Positions 8,645-16,910 are shown, counted from the first letter of the stretch. The stretch is 64,000 bases of DNA from Mesobacillus subterraneus (GCF_003937825.1 NZ_RSFW01000014.1:124001-188000), one strand, 5' to 3'. Numbers and translations: made by a program. Notes: generated by a model from the letters alone, not told the origin.

Positions 8645-9256
8645 TTAAATATTGCCAATATTGGAGGGGTCCGTGCTAATTCCCTCCTGGCCCGGCACCC
8701 AGTTTGCCGGGACTCCCTTGCCTGTTTGCTTTGCATACTCGAAGGCCTGCAGCATCCTGACATGCTCAGGAAGATTCCGGCCGACATTGCCCGGGTAAAC
8801 CAGTTTCGCCCTGATTACCCCTTCTGGATCAATGAACACTGAGGCCCTGAAGGCTGCCCCTATATTTTCATCCAGCACCCTGTAAGCGCGGCTGATAACA
8901 TGGGTTCTGTCGCTGACCATCGGGAAGGTGACATTTTTCAGCGATGGAGAAGTTTCCTTGAAAACCTTGTGGGAAAATGCACTGTCTGTGCTGATTGACA
9001 AAATCTCTGCATTTAGTGCTTTTATATAAGGATAAACAGCGGCGACCGCCGCCAATTCAGTCGGTCAAACAAAGGTAAAATCACTAGGGTAGAAAAATAA
9101 AATGACCCACTTGCCGCGGTACTCCTCCAGGTTGATTTTTCTGATATCCCCATTGATCACCGCATCCGCTGTGAATAATGGAGCCTGATCATCTCTTGTC
9201 GCACAAAAAACAGTCGGGCATTGCGATAAGTCCTCTGCGTACAATTTTTCATCCAT
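8645..9256 (-). CDS. AhpC/Prx1-type peroxiredoxin with in-frame TGA at the peroxidatic cysteine (probable selenoprotein)
   Basis: Peroxiredoxins reduce hydrogen peroxide and organic peroxides through a peroxidatic cysteine. Here the reading frame carries TGA at 9067-9065, in the motif PSDFTFV-(TGA)-PTE, exactly where PxxxTxxC needs the catalytic Cys; the frame then continues without shift to a TAA at 8645. Read through with selenocysteine, the product is 203 residues and otherwise intact, including the conserved Arg in [20 protein letters not shown]-like hairpin lies 10 bases past the TGA. The C-terminal resolving-Cys position reads GVPANWVPG instead of VCPANW, so it would act as a one-selenocysteine enzyme or use Cys13/Cys18 (QCPTVFC). 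The ATG at 9256 follows GGAGGG; the upstream ATG lacks a site. Standard stop-codon annotation would split it in two. A nonsense mutation is the alternative. Confidence 0.8.
9037..9054 (-). promoter_or_regulatory. candidate bacterial SECIS element
   Basis: Directly after the in-frame TGA, the mRNA folds into a 7-bp hairpin (UGGCGGC with GCCGCUG, two wobble pairs) capped by the tetraloop GGUC (9044-9047). The loop starts 18 bases after the UGA. Bacterial SECIS elements are hairpins just downstream of UGA with a G near the loop start; from memory, the E. coli fdhF apical loop also reads GGUC at nearly the same distance. Confidence 0.65.
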
Positions 9257-9369
9257 TGCCGCCGCCCTCCTTTCGTAAAATTGGTGTCTATAAATCATAT
9301 GCAGTTAATTGTTTATATTTCAGGTTCCATCAGGAAAAACTACTGTGGACAAGAAAGGAGGGTTCATGA

Positions 9370-9534
9370 ATGGGCAGAGGCAAAGAGTTCAACCACAAGA
9401 AAAAAGGCCATCCTGGAGACTTGCCATCAGGAGCTTTGAAAGCGAAGCGCCCTGAGACCGAAGCGCAGGAGGACGAGGAATTCCTGGTCGTCCAGGAAGC
9501 ATTCAAAAACCGTGTAGAGGAAGACGAAGTATAA
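9370..9534 (+). CDS. 54-residue hydrophilic protein, unknown function (possibly YfhD-like)
   Basis: A short ORF with a strong ribosome binding site (AAGGAGGG, 9355-9362) and its own terminator, so probably real. The product starts MGRGKEFNHKKKGHPGDLPS, with a basic N-terminal third and an acidic C-terminal half (EDEEF, VEEDEV). It has no membrane segment or cysteine. Small Gly/Lys/Asp-rich proteins beginning MGRG occur in Bacillus (YfhD type), but the match is too loose to assign. Confidence 0.6.
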   Translation: MGRGKEFNHKKKGHPGDLPSGALKAKRPETEAQEDEEFLVVQEAFKNRVEEDEV

Positions 9535-9543
9535 CTGGCAAGG

Positions 9544-9572
9544 ACCTGGCATTGTTTTGCCAGGTTCTTTTT
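9544..9572 (+). terminator. intrinsic terminator
   Basis: ACCTGGCA (9544-9551) pairs with TGCCAGGT (9558-9565), followed by CTTTTTT. It closes the 54-residue gene. Confidence 0.85.
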
Positions 9573-9660
9573 TGGGTGAAACTTTTCGTGACGGGTATCG
9601 TATATATTGTTATACACAGTTTATTCACAGCTTACATAAAAAACGGGGAGGAATAAGAGA

Positions 9661-9975
9661 ATGATTGTATCCACAACACCAACATTGCAAGGAAAAGAAA
9701 TCGAGAAGTACATGGGGATTGTATCCGGCGAAGCGATCATGGGCGCGAATGTCGTCCGTGACTTTCTGGCAAGCGTCACCGATGTGATTGGCGGCCGAAG
9801 CTCAGCTTATGAAAACAAACTCGCAGAAGGCCGTGAAATCGCGATACGCGAAATGGAAGACAAAGCACGCCGAATGGGCGCAAACGCCGTCGTCGGCGTC
9901 GACCTTGACTTCGAAACACTCCGCGAAGGCATGATGATGTGCATCGCCACAGGCACAGCAGTATACGTTAAATAA
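9661..9975 (+). CDS. YbjQ/UPF0145 family protein
   Basis: A 104-residue soluble protein that matches UPF0145 (YbjQ) over its length: [20 protein letters not shown] at the start, a central helix rich in Arg/Glu, and [13 protein letters not shown] near the C-terminus. Members form pentameric rings and have been called putative heavy-metal-binding proteins; no function is established. A GGGGAGG ribosome binding site lies 7 bases before the ATG. It stands alone between a terminator and a repeat element. Confidence 0.9.
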   Translation: MIVSTTPTLQGKEIEKYMGIVSGEAIMGANVVRDFLASVTDVIGGRSSAYENKLAEGREIAIREMEDKARRMGANAVVGVDLDFETLREGMMMCIATGTAVYVK

Positions 9976-10062
9976 CAGGGGGACGGTTCTCCTGTTTTTG
10001 GAAAAACAGAGGGACGGTTCTTGTGTTTTAATTACCGAGATAAACACAAGAACCGTTTTCAT
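9976..10062. repeat. short repeat cluster with core GGGACGGTTCT
   Basis: Two direct copies of GGGACGGTTCT (about 9982 and 10012) are followed by an inverted copy ending AAGAACCGTTTT (about 10051). CTTGTGTTT and AAACACAAG around 10020-10050 form a hairpin. A related inverted copy, AGAACCGTCCCT, occurs at 10519-10530. Such AACCGTCCCT palindromes are common REP-like elements in Bacillaceae and may be mobilised by RAYT-type transposases; none is present here. Confidence 0.6.
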
Positions 10063-10065
10063 GTT

Positions 10066-10476
10066 TTAGGGTAGAAAACACATCATTCTGTTCGAAATCC
10101 AGGATGATTTCTTCAGCAATAACCGTTTCAATTCATCGAGCTTGGCCCAGCAGTATTCAGAGTGCTCTTCCGAAAGCCGGATTGATGCACTTTCACTCCT
10201 GCACATATATGTCAGCAGGACAACCTGCCTGGTTGGATTGGTCTTAAAGGTGGTCGCGTAAAGAATCTTCTCCACTTTCACATTCAACCCGGTTTCTTCG
10301 AGGATTTCCCGTGCAAGTGCCTCATCGAGTTCTTCCCCGAATTCGATTTTGCCCCCAACCTTTTCCCACGTGCCTGCACCAGTCACATCTTCAGCAGAAC
10401 GCCTGAGGAGGAGCACTCTTCCCTTATGTAATATAACCCCTTTTACGACCACAACGATTTTATTCTCCACATTCAT
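10066..10476 (-). CDS. Nudix hydrolase
   Basis: Nudix enzymes hydrolyse nucleoside diphosphates linked to another group. The 136-residue protein has the Nudix box at about 40-63: GGKIEFGE, then REILEETGL, fitting GX5EX7REUXEEXGU. A beta strand (KIVVVVKGVILHKGRVLLLR) precedes it. Substrate unknown. The C-terminus (SWISNRMMCFLP) abuts a repeat cluster, so the last residues may derive from the repeat. AAGGAAGG is a possible but distant ribosome binding site. The gene is flanked on both sides by copies of the same repeat. Confidence 0.85.
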   Translation of the reverse strand: MNVENKIVVVVKGVILHKGRVLLLRRSAEDVTGAGTWEKVGGKIEFGEELDEALAREILEETGLNVKVEKILYATTFKTNPTRQVVLLTYMCRSESASIRLSEEHSEYCWAKLDELKRLLLKKSSWISNRMMCFLP

Positions 10477-10518
10477 TTTGACAACTTATCCTTCCTTTAT
10501 CGAAATGATTGAAACAGT

Positions 10519-10530
10519 AGAACCGTCCCT
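10519..10530. repeat. inverted copy of the GGGACGGTTCT repeat
   Basis: AGAACCGTCCCT is the reverse complement of the core at 9982 and 10012. The two sets bracket the 10066-10476 Nudix gene, and this copy touches the end of the next gene. Confidence 0.55.
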
Positions 10531-11428
10531 ATGTTTTCTTAAAGTTAGCGATGACGAGTCCATTTTCGACGATTGTGTCTTCTTGTCGTTGGAAGCCGAG
10601 CTTTTGGTAAAGGTTTATTGCTGGGGTGTTGGCTGCGCCTGTTGAGACGATGATTTGGGTGTATTTTTGTTTTTCTAGTTTTGCGATCAACTTCTCAGCA
10701 ATTCCTTTTCGGAAAAAGTCTGGATGGACCATGACCCGGTGGATATCGAGCATGGTTTCCTCTTTTTTAAAAGACACCGCACCCGCGAGCCTGCCGCTGA
10801 TGTAGCAGCCGATGAAGGTTTCGCCGCAATTCTGCAGCTGTTCAAAGGTTTCTTTTAACGGAGGAATTTCCTCTGTACCGATCAGCTCTGCTTCTACTTT
10901 GTATGCTTTTTGTTGCAGAGCGAGGACTTCAGCTGCATCCTGGATTTCGTTCAGGCGGATTTCCCTGAATTCAGGCAAAATACCGTATTGTTTAATCTTG
11001 CTTAAAATCAATTCCGGCCTGCCCTGTAACGGAGGCAGATGGTCCAATGGGAAGAAGCGTAATTCCCTGCTTTCGCCATCCAGCATTTGCAGATTCCCTT
11101 CCCAGTCTTCGCATGCGTACAAAGCGATCGCATTATAAATCTCATCACCGTTTGGATATTGAAAATAATACTCTTCTCCCGCGAGCACATCCAAAAATTT
11201 CAAGTTCCCGAGATGAAGCCCTGTTTCCTCTAATAGCTCCCTCTTGGCAGTTTGTTCAAAGCTTTCACCAGGCTCCATCGCCCCACCCGGAATTCCCCAC
11301 TTGCCAGTATCTGACCGCAGCTGCAGCAGTACCTCGTGTTGCTGATTGAAAACCAGTACTGCAGAGCCAACGAGAATGAACGGCCGTCTGCCGATCAGGC
11401 CCCGAATTTCTTTAATATAATCGCTCAT
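10529..11428 (-). CDS. Nudix hydrolase - GNAT acetyltransferase fusion
   Basis: A two-domain protein of 299 residues. Residues about 15-150 are a Nudix domain (strand FILVGSAVLVFNQQHEVLLQ, box GGAMEPGE then RELLEETGL). Residues about 155-299 are a GNAT acyl-CoA N-acetyltransferase with HRVMVHPDFFRKGIAEKLIA (the R/Q-x-x-G-x-A pyrophosphate loop) and AINLYQKLGF. The two halves may act on one metabolite, but no substrate can be deduced. The ATG at 11428 was chosen because GGGGGAG lies 4-10 bases before it; the upstream ATG overlaps that site. Divergent from topB. Confidence 0.88.
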   Translation of the reverse strand: MSDYIKEIRGLIGRRPFILVGSAVLVFNQQHEVLLQLRSDTGKWGIPGGAMEPGESFEQTAKRELLEETGLHLGNLKFLDVLAGEEYYFQYPNGDEIYNAIALYACEDWEGNLQMLDGESRELRFFPLDHLPPLQGRPELILSKIKQYGILPEFREIRLNEIQDAAEVLALQQKAYKVEAELIGTEEIPPLKETFEQLQNCGETFIGCYISGRLAGAVSFKKEETMLDIHRVMVHPDFFRKGIAEKLIAKLEKQKYTQIIVSTGAANTPAINLYQKLGFQRQEDTIVENGLVIANFKKT

Positions 11429-11513
11429 CGTCTCCCCCATTACAAAAAATCGCTTTTTTCTATTATACTAAGTAAAGCATAAGCAAAACTGTGGTGTTTT
11501 GAAAGGAGCAATC

Positions 11514-13607
11514 ATGAAATCATTGGTACTTGCAGAAAAACCAAGCGTGGCCCGCGAGCTGGCGCGTGTACTTGGCTGCAATAAAACGCATAAAAGTTAT
11601 TTTGAAGGCAATCAATACATTGTCACCTGGGCTCTCGGCCATCTGATCGAGTTGAAGATGCCAGAAAACTATGATCCTAAATATAAGGTTTGGCGTCTTG
11701 AGGAGCTGCCGATCATTCCTGATAAAATGGGGCTGAAGGTCATCAAGCAGACGAGCCACCAATTCAAGGCGGTCGAGCATCTGGCTGAGCGCAAAGATGT
11801 CGGCGAATTCATCATCGCGACGGATGCAGGACGCGAGGGTGAACTTGTTGCCAGATGGATCCTTCAGCGCATCAACTGGCGCAAGCCAATCAAGCGACTG
11901 TGGATTTCTTCGCAGACAGACCGCGCCATAAAGGACGGTTTTAAAAACCTCAAGCCTGGCAAACAGTTTGAAGACCTGTATGAGTCTGCTGTCTGCCGTG
12001 CGGAAGCTGACTGGCTGATCGGTTTGAATGTTTCCCGTGCCCTGACCACGAAATACAAGGATCCTTTATCCGCAGGACGTGTACAGACACCGACACTGGC
12101 GATGATTTTGGAACGCGAGGATGAAATCAACAAGTTCGTGCCGAAGGATTACTGGACTATCCAGGCGAAGGTCGGCTCGTTGAATGCCGAATGGGAGCAT
12201 AACGGTGAGAAGCGGATTTTTTCAAAAGAAAAAGCGGAAGACATCCAGAAAAAGCTTTCAAATAAAAAAGCAGAGCTTAAGTCACTGGACCGCAAACAGA
12301 AAACCGAACCACAGCCGCTGCCTTACGACCTGACAGAGCTGCAGCGTGACGCCAACAAACGGTTCGGTTTTTCGGCGAAGAAAACGTCCAATGTCCTGCA
12401 GGGCTTGTATGAGCAGCACAAGCTCGTTACCTACCCGCGGACGGATTCCCGTTATTTGACGACCGATATGGAAGCGACGATGGCTGACCGCCTTCAGGGC
12501 ATCATGTCCGGCTACCGGGATGAAGCGAAGCCGGCGCTGGCGCAAAAAGGGAAAGTGCAGGCGCGCCGTGTGTTCAATAATGAAAAAGTAACCGACCACC
12601 ACGCGATCATTCCGACAGAGGAACGTCTTCACCTGGCAGACTTGTCTCCGGATGAACGGAAGCTGTATGACCTGATCGTCCGCAGGTTCCTGGCTTTATT
12701 TTACCCGGCCTATCAATATGAGGTTCTCCACGCAAACTTCTTAGTGGAAGGCGAATCCTTATCTGCCCGGGAAACAAACATCCTTGAACTTGGCTTTAAA
12801 AAGGTCCTTGGCAAAGACGAGGACGATGCAGCCAGGCAGTCACTAGGACATCTGGAAAAAGGAAAAAGCTATGCTGTCGGCCAGGTTACTCTGAATAAAA
12901 AGATGACTGAGCCGCCGCTTCGTCTGTCTGAATCTGATATTCTCGCTAAAATGGAGAAATTCGGTCTCGGCACACCGGCGACACGGGCGGAAATTATCGA
13001 ACGATTGATTTCATCTGAAGTGGTCGAGCGCCAGAACGGGCGATTGTATCCAACGAAAAAAGGCAAGCAGCTTATCGATCTCGTAAATGAGGAACTTACT
13101 TCTCCTGAACTGACGGCAAAATGGGAAAAGGAACTTGAGGAGATCGCCCGCGGCAAGGGTGACCCTAAAGCCTTCAAAAAACGAATCCGCGAGCAGACTG
13201 CCCGCCTCGTGTCGGAAATCAAGACGAGCGATAAAACGTACCGTGCCCATAACCTTACCGGCTCCAAATGTCCGGAGTGCGGGGAGTTCATGAAGGAACG
13301 GAAAACGAAAGAAGGACGTATCCTTGTCTGCTCAAGCCCGGAATGCAGTTTCCGCAAGCACAAGGATCCAAAGCTGTCCCAGCGCCGCTGCCCTCAATGC
13401 CGCAAACGGATGGAAATCCACAACGGCAAGGCAGGCGCGTACTTCCAATGCCGACCATGCAATGTCGTCGAAAAAGCAGAGGATAAGAAAAAAGGCGTCT
13501 CCAAGCGCGAGGAGCGCAAACTCAAGGAAAAATACTCACCATCCGATTCCAATTTCGGAACAAGCCTCGGCGATTTGCTGAAAGCAGCGATGGAAGATAA
13601 AGATTAA
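11514..13607 (+). CDS. topB: DNA topoisomerase III
   Basis: A type IA topoisomerase that relaxes negatively supercoiled DNA and decatenates replication and recombination intermediates. The 697-residue protein has an N-terminal Toprim domain (VLAEKPSVARELARVLG and the acidic DAGREGELVARW near 103), the catalytic tyrosine in LVTYPRTDSRYL (about 305), and the ATRAEIIERL helix. Unlike minimal TopB, it ends in zinc-ribbon cysteine pairs (CPECG, CSSPEC, CPQC, CRPC at about 583-645). The ATG at 11514 follows AAAGGAG (11502-11508). Confidence 0.95.
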   Translation: MKSLVLAEKPSVARELARVLGCNKTHKSYFEGNQYIVTWALGHLIELKMPENYDPKYKVWRLEELPIIPDKMGLKVIKQTSHQFKAVEHLAERKDVGEFIIATDAGREGELVARWILQRINWRKPIKRLWISSQTDRAIKDGFKNLKPGKQFEDLYESAVCRAEADWLIGLNVSRALTTKYKDPLSAGRVQTPTLAMILEREDEINKFVPKDYWTIQAKVGSLNAEWEHNGEKRIFSKEKAEDIQKKLSNKKAELKSLDRKQKTEPQPLPYDLTELQRDANKRFGFSAKKTSNVLQGLYEQHKLVTYPRTDSRYLTTDMEATMADRLQGIMSGYRDEAKPALAQKGKVQARRVFNNEKVTDHHAIIPTEERLHLADLSPDERKLYDLIVRRFLALFYPAYQYEVLHANFLVEGESLSARETNILELGFKKVLGKDEDDAARQSLGHLEKGKSYAVGQVTLNKKMTEPPLRLSESDILAKMEKFGLGTPATRAEIIERLISSEVVERQNGRLYPTKKGKQLIDLVNEELTSPELTAKWEKELEEIARGKGDPKAFKKRIREQTARLVSEIKTSDKTYRAHNLTGSKCPECGEFMKERKTKEGRILVCSSPECSFRKHKDPKLSQRRCPQCRKRMEIHNGKAGAYFQCRPCNVVEKAEDKKKGVSKREERKLKEKYSPSDSNFGTSLGDLLKAAMEDKD

Positions 13608-13611
13608 AAAC

Positions 13612-13710
13612 TCGGTCAGCCCCGACAGGCATATGACAACCCGCGAGGAGGCATCTTCCCGCCACCACAGAGGAGCGGCTTATGACCCGAGGGGCTAGGC
13701 GCTGGTGCTG
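13612..13710. repeat. GC-rich dispersed repeat, type 2
   Basis: About 100 bases between topB and the next terminator, rich in GAGGAGGC-type blocks, with AGCCCC (13619-13624) and GGGGCT (13691-13696) as closing arms. I recognise the general form as a dispersed structured repeat common in Bacillaceae; only one copy of this type lies in the window. Confidence 0.45.
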
Positions 13711-13756
13711 TATTATACTTATCCACAAATTGATATTTTATAATTTCGAAGACAAT

Positions 13757-13789
13757 GGAAAAAGCGGCCCTCGTGCCGCTTTTTTTGTT
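13757..13789 (+). terminator. intrinsic terminator
   Basis: AAAAGCGGC / GCCGCTTTT stem with a CCTCGT loop followed by a T run. It lies 150 bases behind topB, beyond the repeat at 13612-13710. Confidence 0.8.
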
Positions 13790-13870
13790 GAAGGATTTTT
13801 GTTGTAAACTATTTCTGCGAAGTAGTATGATATTCGTTGGTTGTCATTTAGAGATAAAAGGAGAAGCATC

Positions 13871-15139
13871 ATGAGGATTAGGGATTGGGATCGGAACCTG
13901 AAGATTCGCCTGTTTGGCGAGGCTTTGATGAATATAACTTTTTGGATGTTTTTCCCGTTTTTAACGATTTATTTTGCCGAGAGCTTTGGCAAGGATAAGG
14001 CCGGTTTCCTGCTGATTTTTTCACAGGTATTCTCTGTTTTCGCAAACCTGCTTGGCGGCTATACCGCTGACCGCTTCGGGCGCAAACGGATGATGGTCAT
14101 TTCTGCTTTCGGCCAGGGCATCGCCTTCCTGGTGTTCGCCTATGCGGTGTCTCCTTGGTACACCTCTCCGATGCTCGGTTTTATCTGCTTTGCCCTCGTC
14201 GGGGTGTTCGGCTCGATCTACTGGCCTGCAAGCCAGGCGATGGTCGCCGATGTCGTTCCTGAAAAAGACCGGAGCAGCGTGTTTGCGATTTTTTATACTT
14301 CAATCAATATTGCCGTTGTCGTCGGCCCGATTCTCGGAGCGATTTTTTATGTGAAATACAGGTTTGAATTGATGATCGCCGTCGCCATCATCTCCATCCT
14401 GCTTTCGCTCGTACTCGCAAAATGGACGCGCGAAACCGTCCCTCCTGCGGCGAAGCAGGCACGTGCTGAGGGCGGGAAATGGTACGATTTTCTGATAAAA
14501 CAACTTGCCGATTATAAAGTCATTGTTCAGGATAAAGTGTTCCTTCTGTTTATCGTCGCAGGGATTTTGGCGGCTCAGACGTTCATGCAGCTTGATCTGT
14601 TATTCCCTGTTTACACAAAGGATACCGTCCACAATCAGACGGTGCTTGAACTCGGCAGCAAGGCATTCACCGTGAACGGCGAGCAGGCATTCGGTTTGAT
14701 CCTTTCGGAAAATGGATTGCTCGTTGCCATCTTCACTGTTGCTGTGACGAAATGGGTCACACGCTTCCGTGAGCGGAACGTGTTCGTATTGTCGTCGCTG
14801 ATTTATGCGATTTCGATTTTGATGTTCGGTGCGACAAACTGGATCTGGGGCTTGATTGCCGCCATGGCTGTGTTCACACTCGCTGAACTGATGACAGCCG
14901 GCCTGCAGCAAACCTTCATCTCCAACCTGGCACCCGAGCATATGCGCGGCCAATACTTTGCAGCCGCCTCCCTGCGCTACACCATCGGCAGGACGATCGC
15001 GCCAATCAGCATCCCGCTCACCGTCTGGATCGGCTACGGCTGGACCTTCACCATCCTGAGCATCCTCGCCATTTTAAGCGCGGTGCTGTTCTGGATCATG
15101 TTCAGGATGTATGAAAACCGGAAGGCTGCCGGGGTTTAA
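13871..15139 (+). CDS. MFS transporter, probable drug-efflux type
   Basis: A 422-residue major facilitator with 12 predicted membrane segments. The MFS motif between segments 2 and 3 is present as GGYTADRFGRKRMM, and the motif-C-like GPILGAIFY occurs in segment 5, a feature of drug antiporters. The substrate is not readable. The ATG at 13871 is 7 bases behind AAAGGAGA (about 13857-13864); longer in-frame starts have no such site. The 3' untranslated region, before the terminator at 15241, contains a 20-21 bp repeat array. Confidence 0.88.
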   Translation: MRIRDWDRNLKIRLFGEALMNITFWMFFPFLTIYFAESFGKDKAGFLLIFSQVFSVFANLLGGYTADRFGRKRMMVISAFGQGIAFLVFAYAVSPWYTSPMLGFICFALVGVFGSIYWPASQAMVADVVPEKDRSSVFAIFYTSINIAVVVGPILGAIFYVKYRFELMIAVAIISILLSLVLAKWTRETVPPAAKQARAEGGKWYDFLIKQLADYKVIVQDKVFLLFIVAGILAAQTFMQLDLLFPVYTKDTVHNQTVLELGSKAFTVNGEQAFGLILSENGLLVAIFTVAVTKWVTRFRERNVFVLSSLIYAISILMFGATNWIWGLIAAMAVFTLAELMTAGLQQTFISNLAPEHMRGQYFAAASLRYTIGRTIAPISIPLTVWIGYGWTFTILSILAILSAVLFWIMFRMYENRKAAGV

Positions 15140-15156
15140 GGCTGTGGAAATTGAAG

Positions 15157-15212
15157 TTGGCCGATATAATGGAAAATCCGCCGATATATCAATAGCCGTG
15201 GTCGATATCTTG
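15157..15212. repeat. 20-21 bp period array, GCCGATATA family (copy 1)
   Basis: Three cores, GCCGATATA at 15160, GCCGATATA at 15180 and GTCGATATC at 15201, are spaced 20 and 21 bases apart with unrelated AT-rich sequence between. The same core family and spacing recur at 40973-41090. It lies between the MFS stop codon and its terminator, so it should be transcribed. Confidence 0.75.
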
Positions 15213-15240
15213 GTTTACCTATTCAATTCATCTGATATAA

Positions 15241-15278
15241 AATCCATGCAGCTGCCTAATCTGCATGGATTTTTTTAA
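15241..15278 (+). terminator. intrinsic terminator of the MFS gene
   Basis: AATCCATGCAG (15241-15251) pairs with CTGCATGGATT (15261-15271), followed by TTTTTT. Confidence 0.9.
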
Positions 15279-15310
15279 ATTCTGTTAAAGTACAATGTTG
15301 ATATTAATAC

Positions 15311-15446
15311 CTGTTGATTGTAGTGGAAGGCGCGTAGACTCCTGCGGGATCAGCTGGACAGCTGAGACCCCGCAGACGCCAACGGCGGCGAGGAGGCTCA
15401 GCGCCAGCCCCGCGGAAAGCGACGCGTCTGGAACGGAAATCAACAG
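15311..15446. repeat. GC-rich structured dispersed repeat, type 1 (copy A)
   Basis: A 136-bp element bounded by the perfect 9-bp inverted repeat CTGTTGATT (15311-15319) / AATCAACAG (15438-15446). Inside, GGCGCG (15329) pairs with CGCGTC (15423), and CTGCGGG-CAGCT-AGCTG-CCCGCAG forms a nested hairpin. A second copy at 39832-39940 has the same 100-bp span between its closing arms with compensating changes. Resembles a MITE-like, folded element found throughout Bacillaceae. The rest of the 520-base gene-free stretch 15140-15661 holds the array at 15157, a terminator and the next promoter region. Confidence 0.7.
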
Positions 15447-15661
15447 CCAAATTTAATAGAGCCTAAAATTTAACTTTGCAATTTCCGAACGAAACAACGT
15501 AGATTTGTTGATAAATTCTCTTATTTTAAATACCAGTTTAACAGGCTGGAAATTCTAGACATATTGACCTTTGCTGTCTGTCACAGTCGAATGTATTCAG
15601 TTTCTTTTTTCCTATAAAGTGGTTACAATATAAAAGAAGATTCAGAAAAGGGGCGAAATTG

Positions 15662-16894
15662 ATGAGTGATTTCAAAACGAATTTAGAGAAATACGCAGAC
15701 CTAGCTGTCAAGGTTGGCGTGAATATCCAGGAGGGCCAGACGCTTGCGATCAATACGACACTTGATTCAGCTGAATTGGTGCGTGCGATTGTGAAAAAAG
15801 CGTATGAAGCCGGCGCTAAAAATGTTGTCGTGAACTGGACTGACGATGTCGTGAACAGAACCAAGTACGACCTGGCACCTGACGAGGCTTTTAACGAGTA
15901 TCCAGAATGGCGTGCTCGTGAAGTCGAAGAACTGGCAGAGAACGGTGCGGCTTTCATGTCAATCGTATCTTCAAGCCCGAACCTGCTAAAAGGAGTCAAG
16001 TCTGAGCGTATCGCAAACTTCCAGAAAGCTGCAGGAACTGCCCTTTCTAAATACCGTAAATACATACAATCCGATAAGGTCAGCTGGACAGTCATCGCGG
16101 CTCCTTCTGAAGGATGGGCCAAGATGGTCTTCCCTGAGGACAGTGTTGAAACAGCTGTACAGAAGCTCTGGGATGCGATTTTCAAGGCAGTTCGTGTCGA
16201 TACGGAAGATCCAGTTGCAGCTTGGAAGGAACACGATGCTTCCCTGCATGAAAAAGTAGACTACCTGAACAGCAAGCGCTACAAGAAGCTTCACTATAAA
16301 GCTCCGGGCACAGATTTGACTGTCGAGCTTCCTGAAAAGCATATCTGGGTTGGTGCCGGCAGCGTGAACGAGCAGGGCCACTCCTTCATGGCGAATATGC
16401 CGACAGAAGAGGTCTTCTCTGTTCCGTCCAAAAATGGTGTAAACGGCTATGTTTCAAGCACAAAACCATTAAGCTACGGCGGCAACATTATTGACAATTT
16501 CAAGCTTACTTTTGAAAATGGAAAAATCGTCGGTGTTGAAGCCGAAGAAGGCAAAGAAATCCTGAAGCAGCTCGTAGCGACTGATGAAGGTTCACACTAC
16601 CTTGGTGAAGTAGCTCTTGTTCCATTCAACTCACCAATTTCCCAGTCAAACGTGCTGTTCTTTAACACACTATTTGACGAGAATGCTTCAAATCACTTCG
16701 CAATCGGCAGCGCCTATGCATTCTGCGTAGAAGGCGGCAAGACCATGTCTTCCGAAGAACTTGCTGAAAACGGCCTGAACGAAAGCATCACGCACGTCGA
16801 CTTCATGATTGGTTCCGATAAAATGGACATCGACGGCATCTCGGCAGACGGAACTGCTGAACCAGTATTCCGCAACGGAGACTGGGCACTTTAA
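15662..16894 (+). CDS. M29 family metallo-aminopeptidase
   Basis: A cytoplasmic leucyl-type aminopeptidase of peptidase family M29 (AmpS/PepS/aminopeptidase T). The 410-residue protein has the family layout: N-terminal Rossmann-like domain (LAVKVGVNIQEGQTLAINT), then metal-site motifs EKHIWVGAGSVNEQGHSFMA (with the conserved NMPTEEVF next), ATDEGSHYLGEVALVPFNSP, and HFAIGSAYAFCVEGG near the end. It probably finishes peptide breakdown. The ATG at 15662 follows GGGGCG; TTG at 15659 is an alternative. A likely SigA -10 (TACAAT) lies about 35 bases upstream. A terminator follows. Confidence 0.93.
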   Translation: MSDFKTNLEKYADLAVKVGVNIQEGQTLAINTTLDSAELVRAIVKKAYEAGAKNVVVNWTDDVVNRTKYDLAPDEAFNEYPEWRAREVEELAENGAAFMSIVSSSPNLLKGVKSERIANFQKAAGTALSKYRKYIQSDKVSWTVIAAPSEGWAKMVFPEDSVETAVQKLWDAIFKAVRVDTEDPVAAWKEHDASLHEKVDYLNSKRYKKLHYKAPGTDLTVELPEKHIWVGAGSVNEQGHSFMANMPTEEVFSVPSKNGVNGYVSSTKPLSYGGNIIDNFKLTFENGKIVGVEAEEGKEILKQLVATDEGSHYLGEVALVPFNSPISQSNVLFFNTLFDENASNHFAIGSAYAFCVEGGKTMSSEELAENGLNESITHVDFMIGSDKMDIDGISADGTAEPVFRNGDWAL

Positions 16895-16910
16895 TCGAAT
16901 TTGAACCATG

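Noticed and set aside
9065-9067. TGA read as part of a genetic-code change
   Set aside because: TGA ends other genes in the window normally (for example the HD-GYP gene), so only a context-dependent reading is tenable.
9575-9598. SigB-like promoter (GGTGAA-N12-GGGTAT) before the UPF0145 gene
   Set aside because: Good -10 but a poor -35; not distinguishable from chance.
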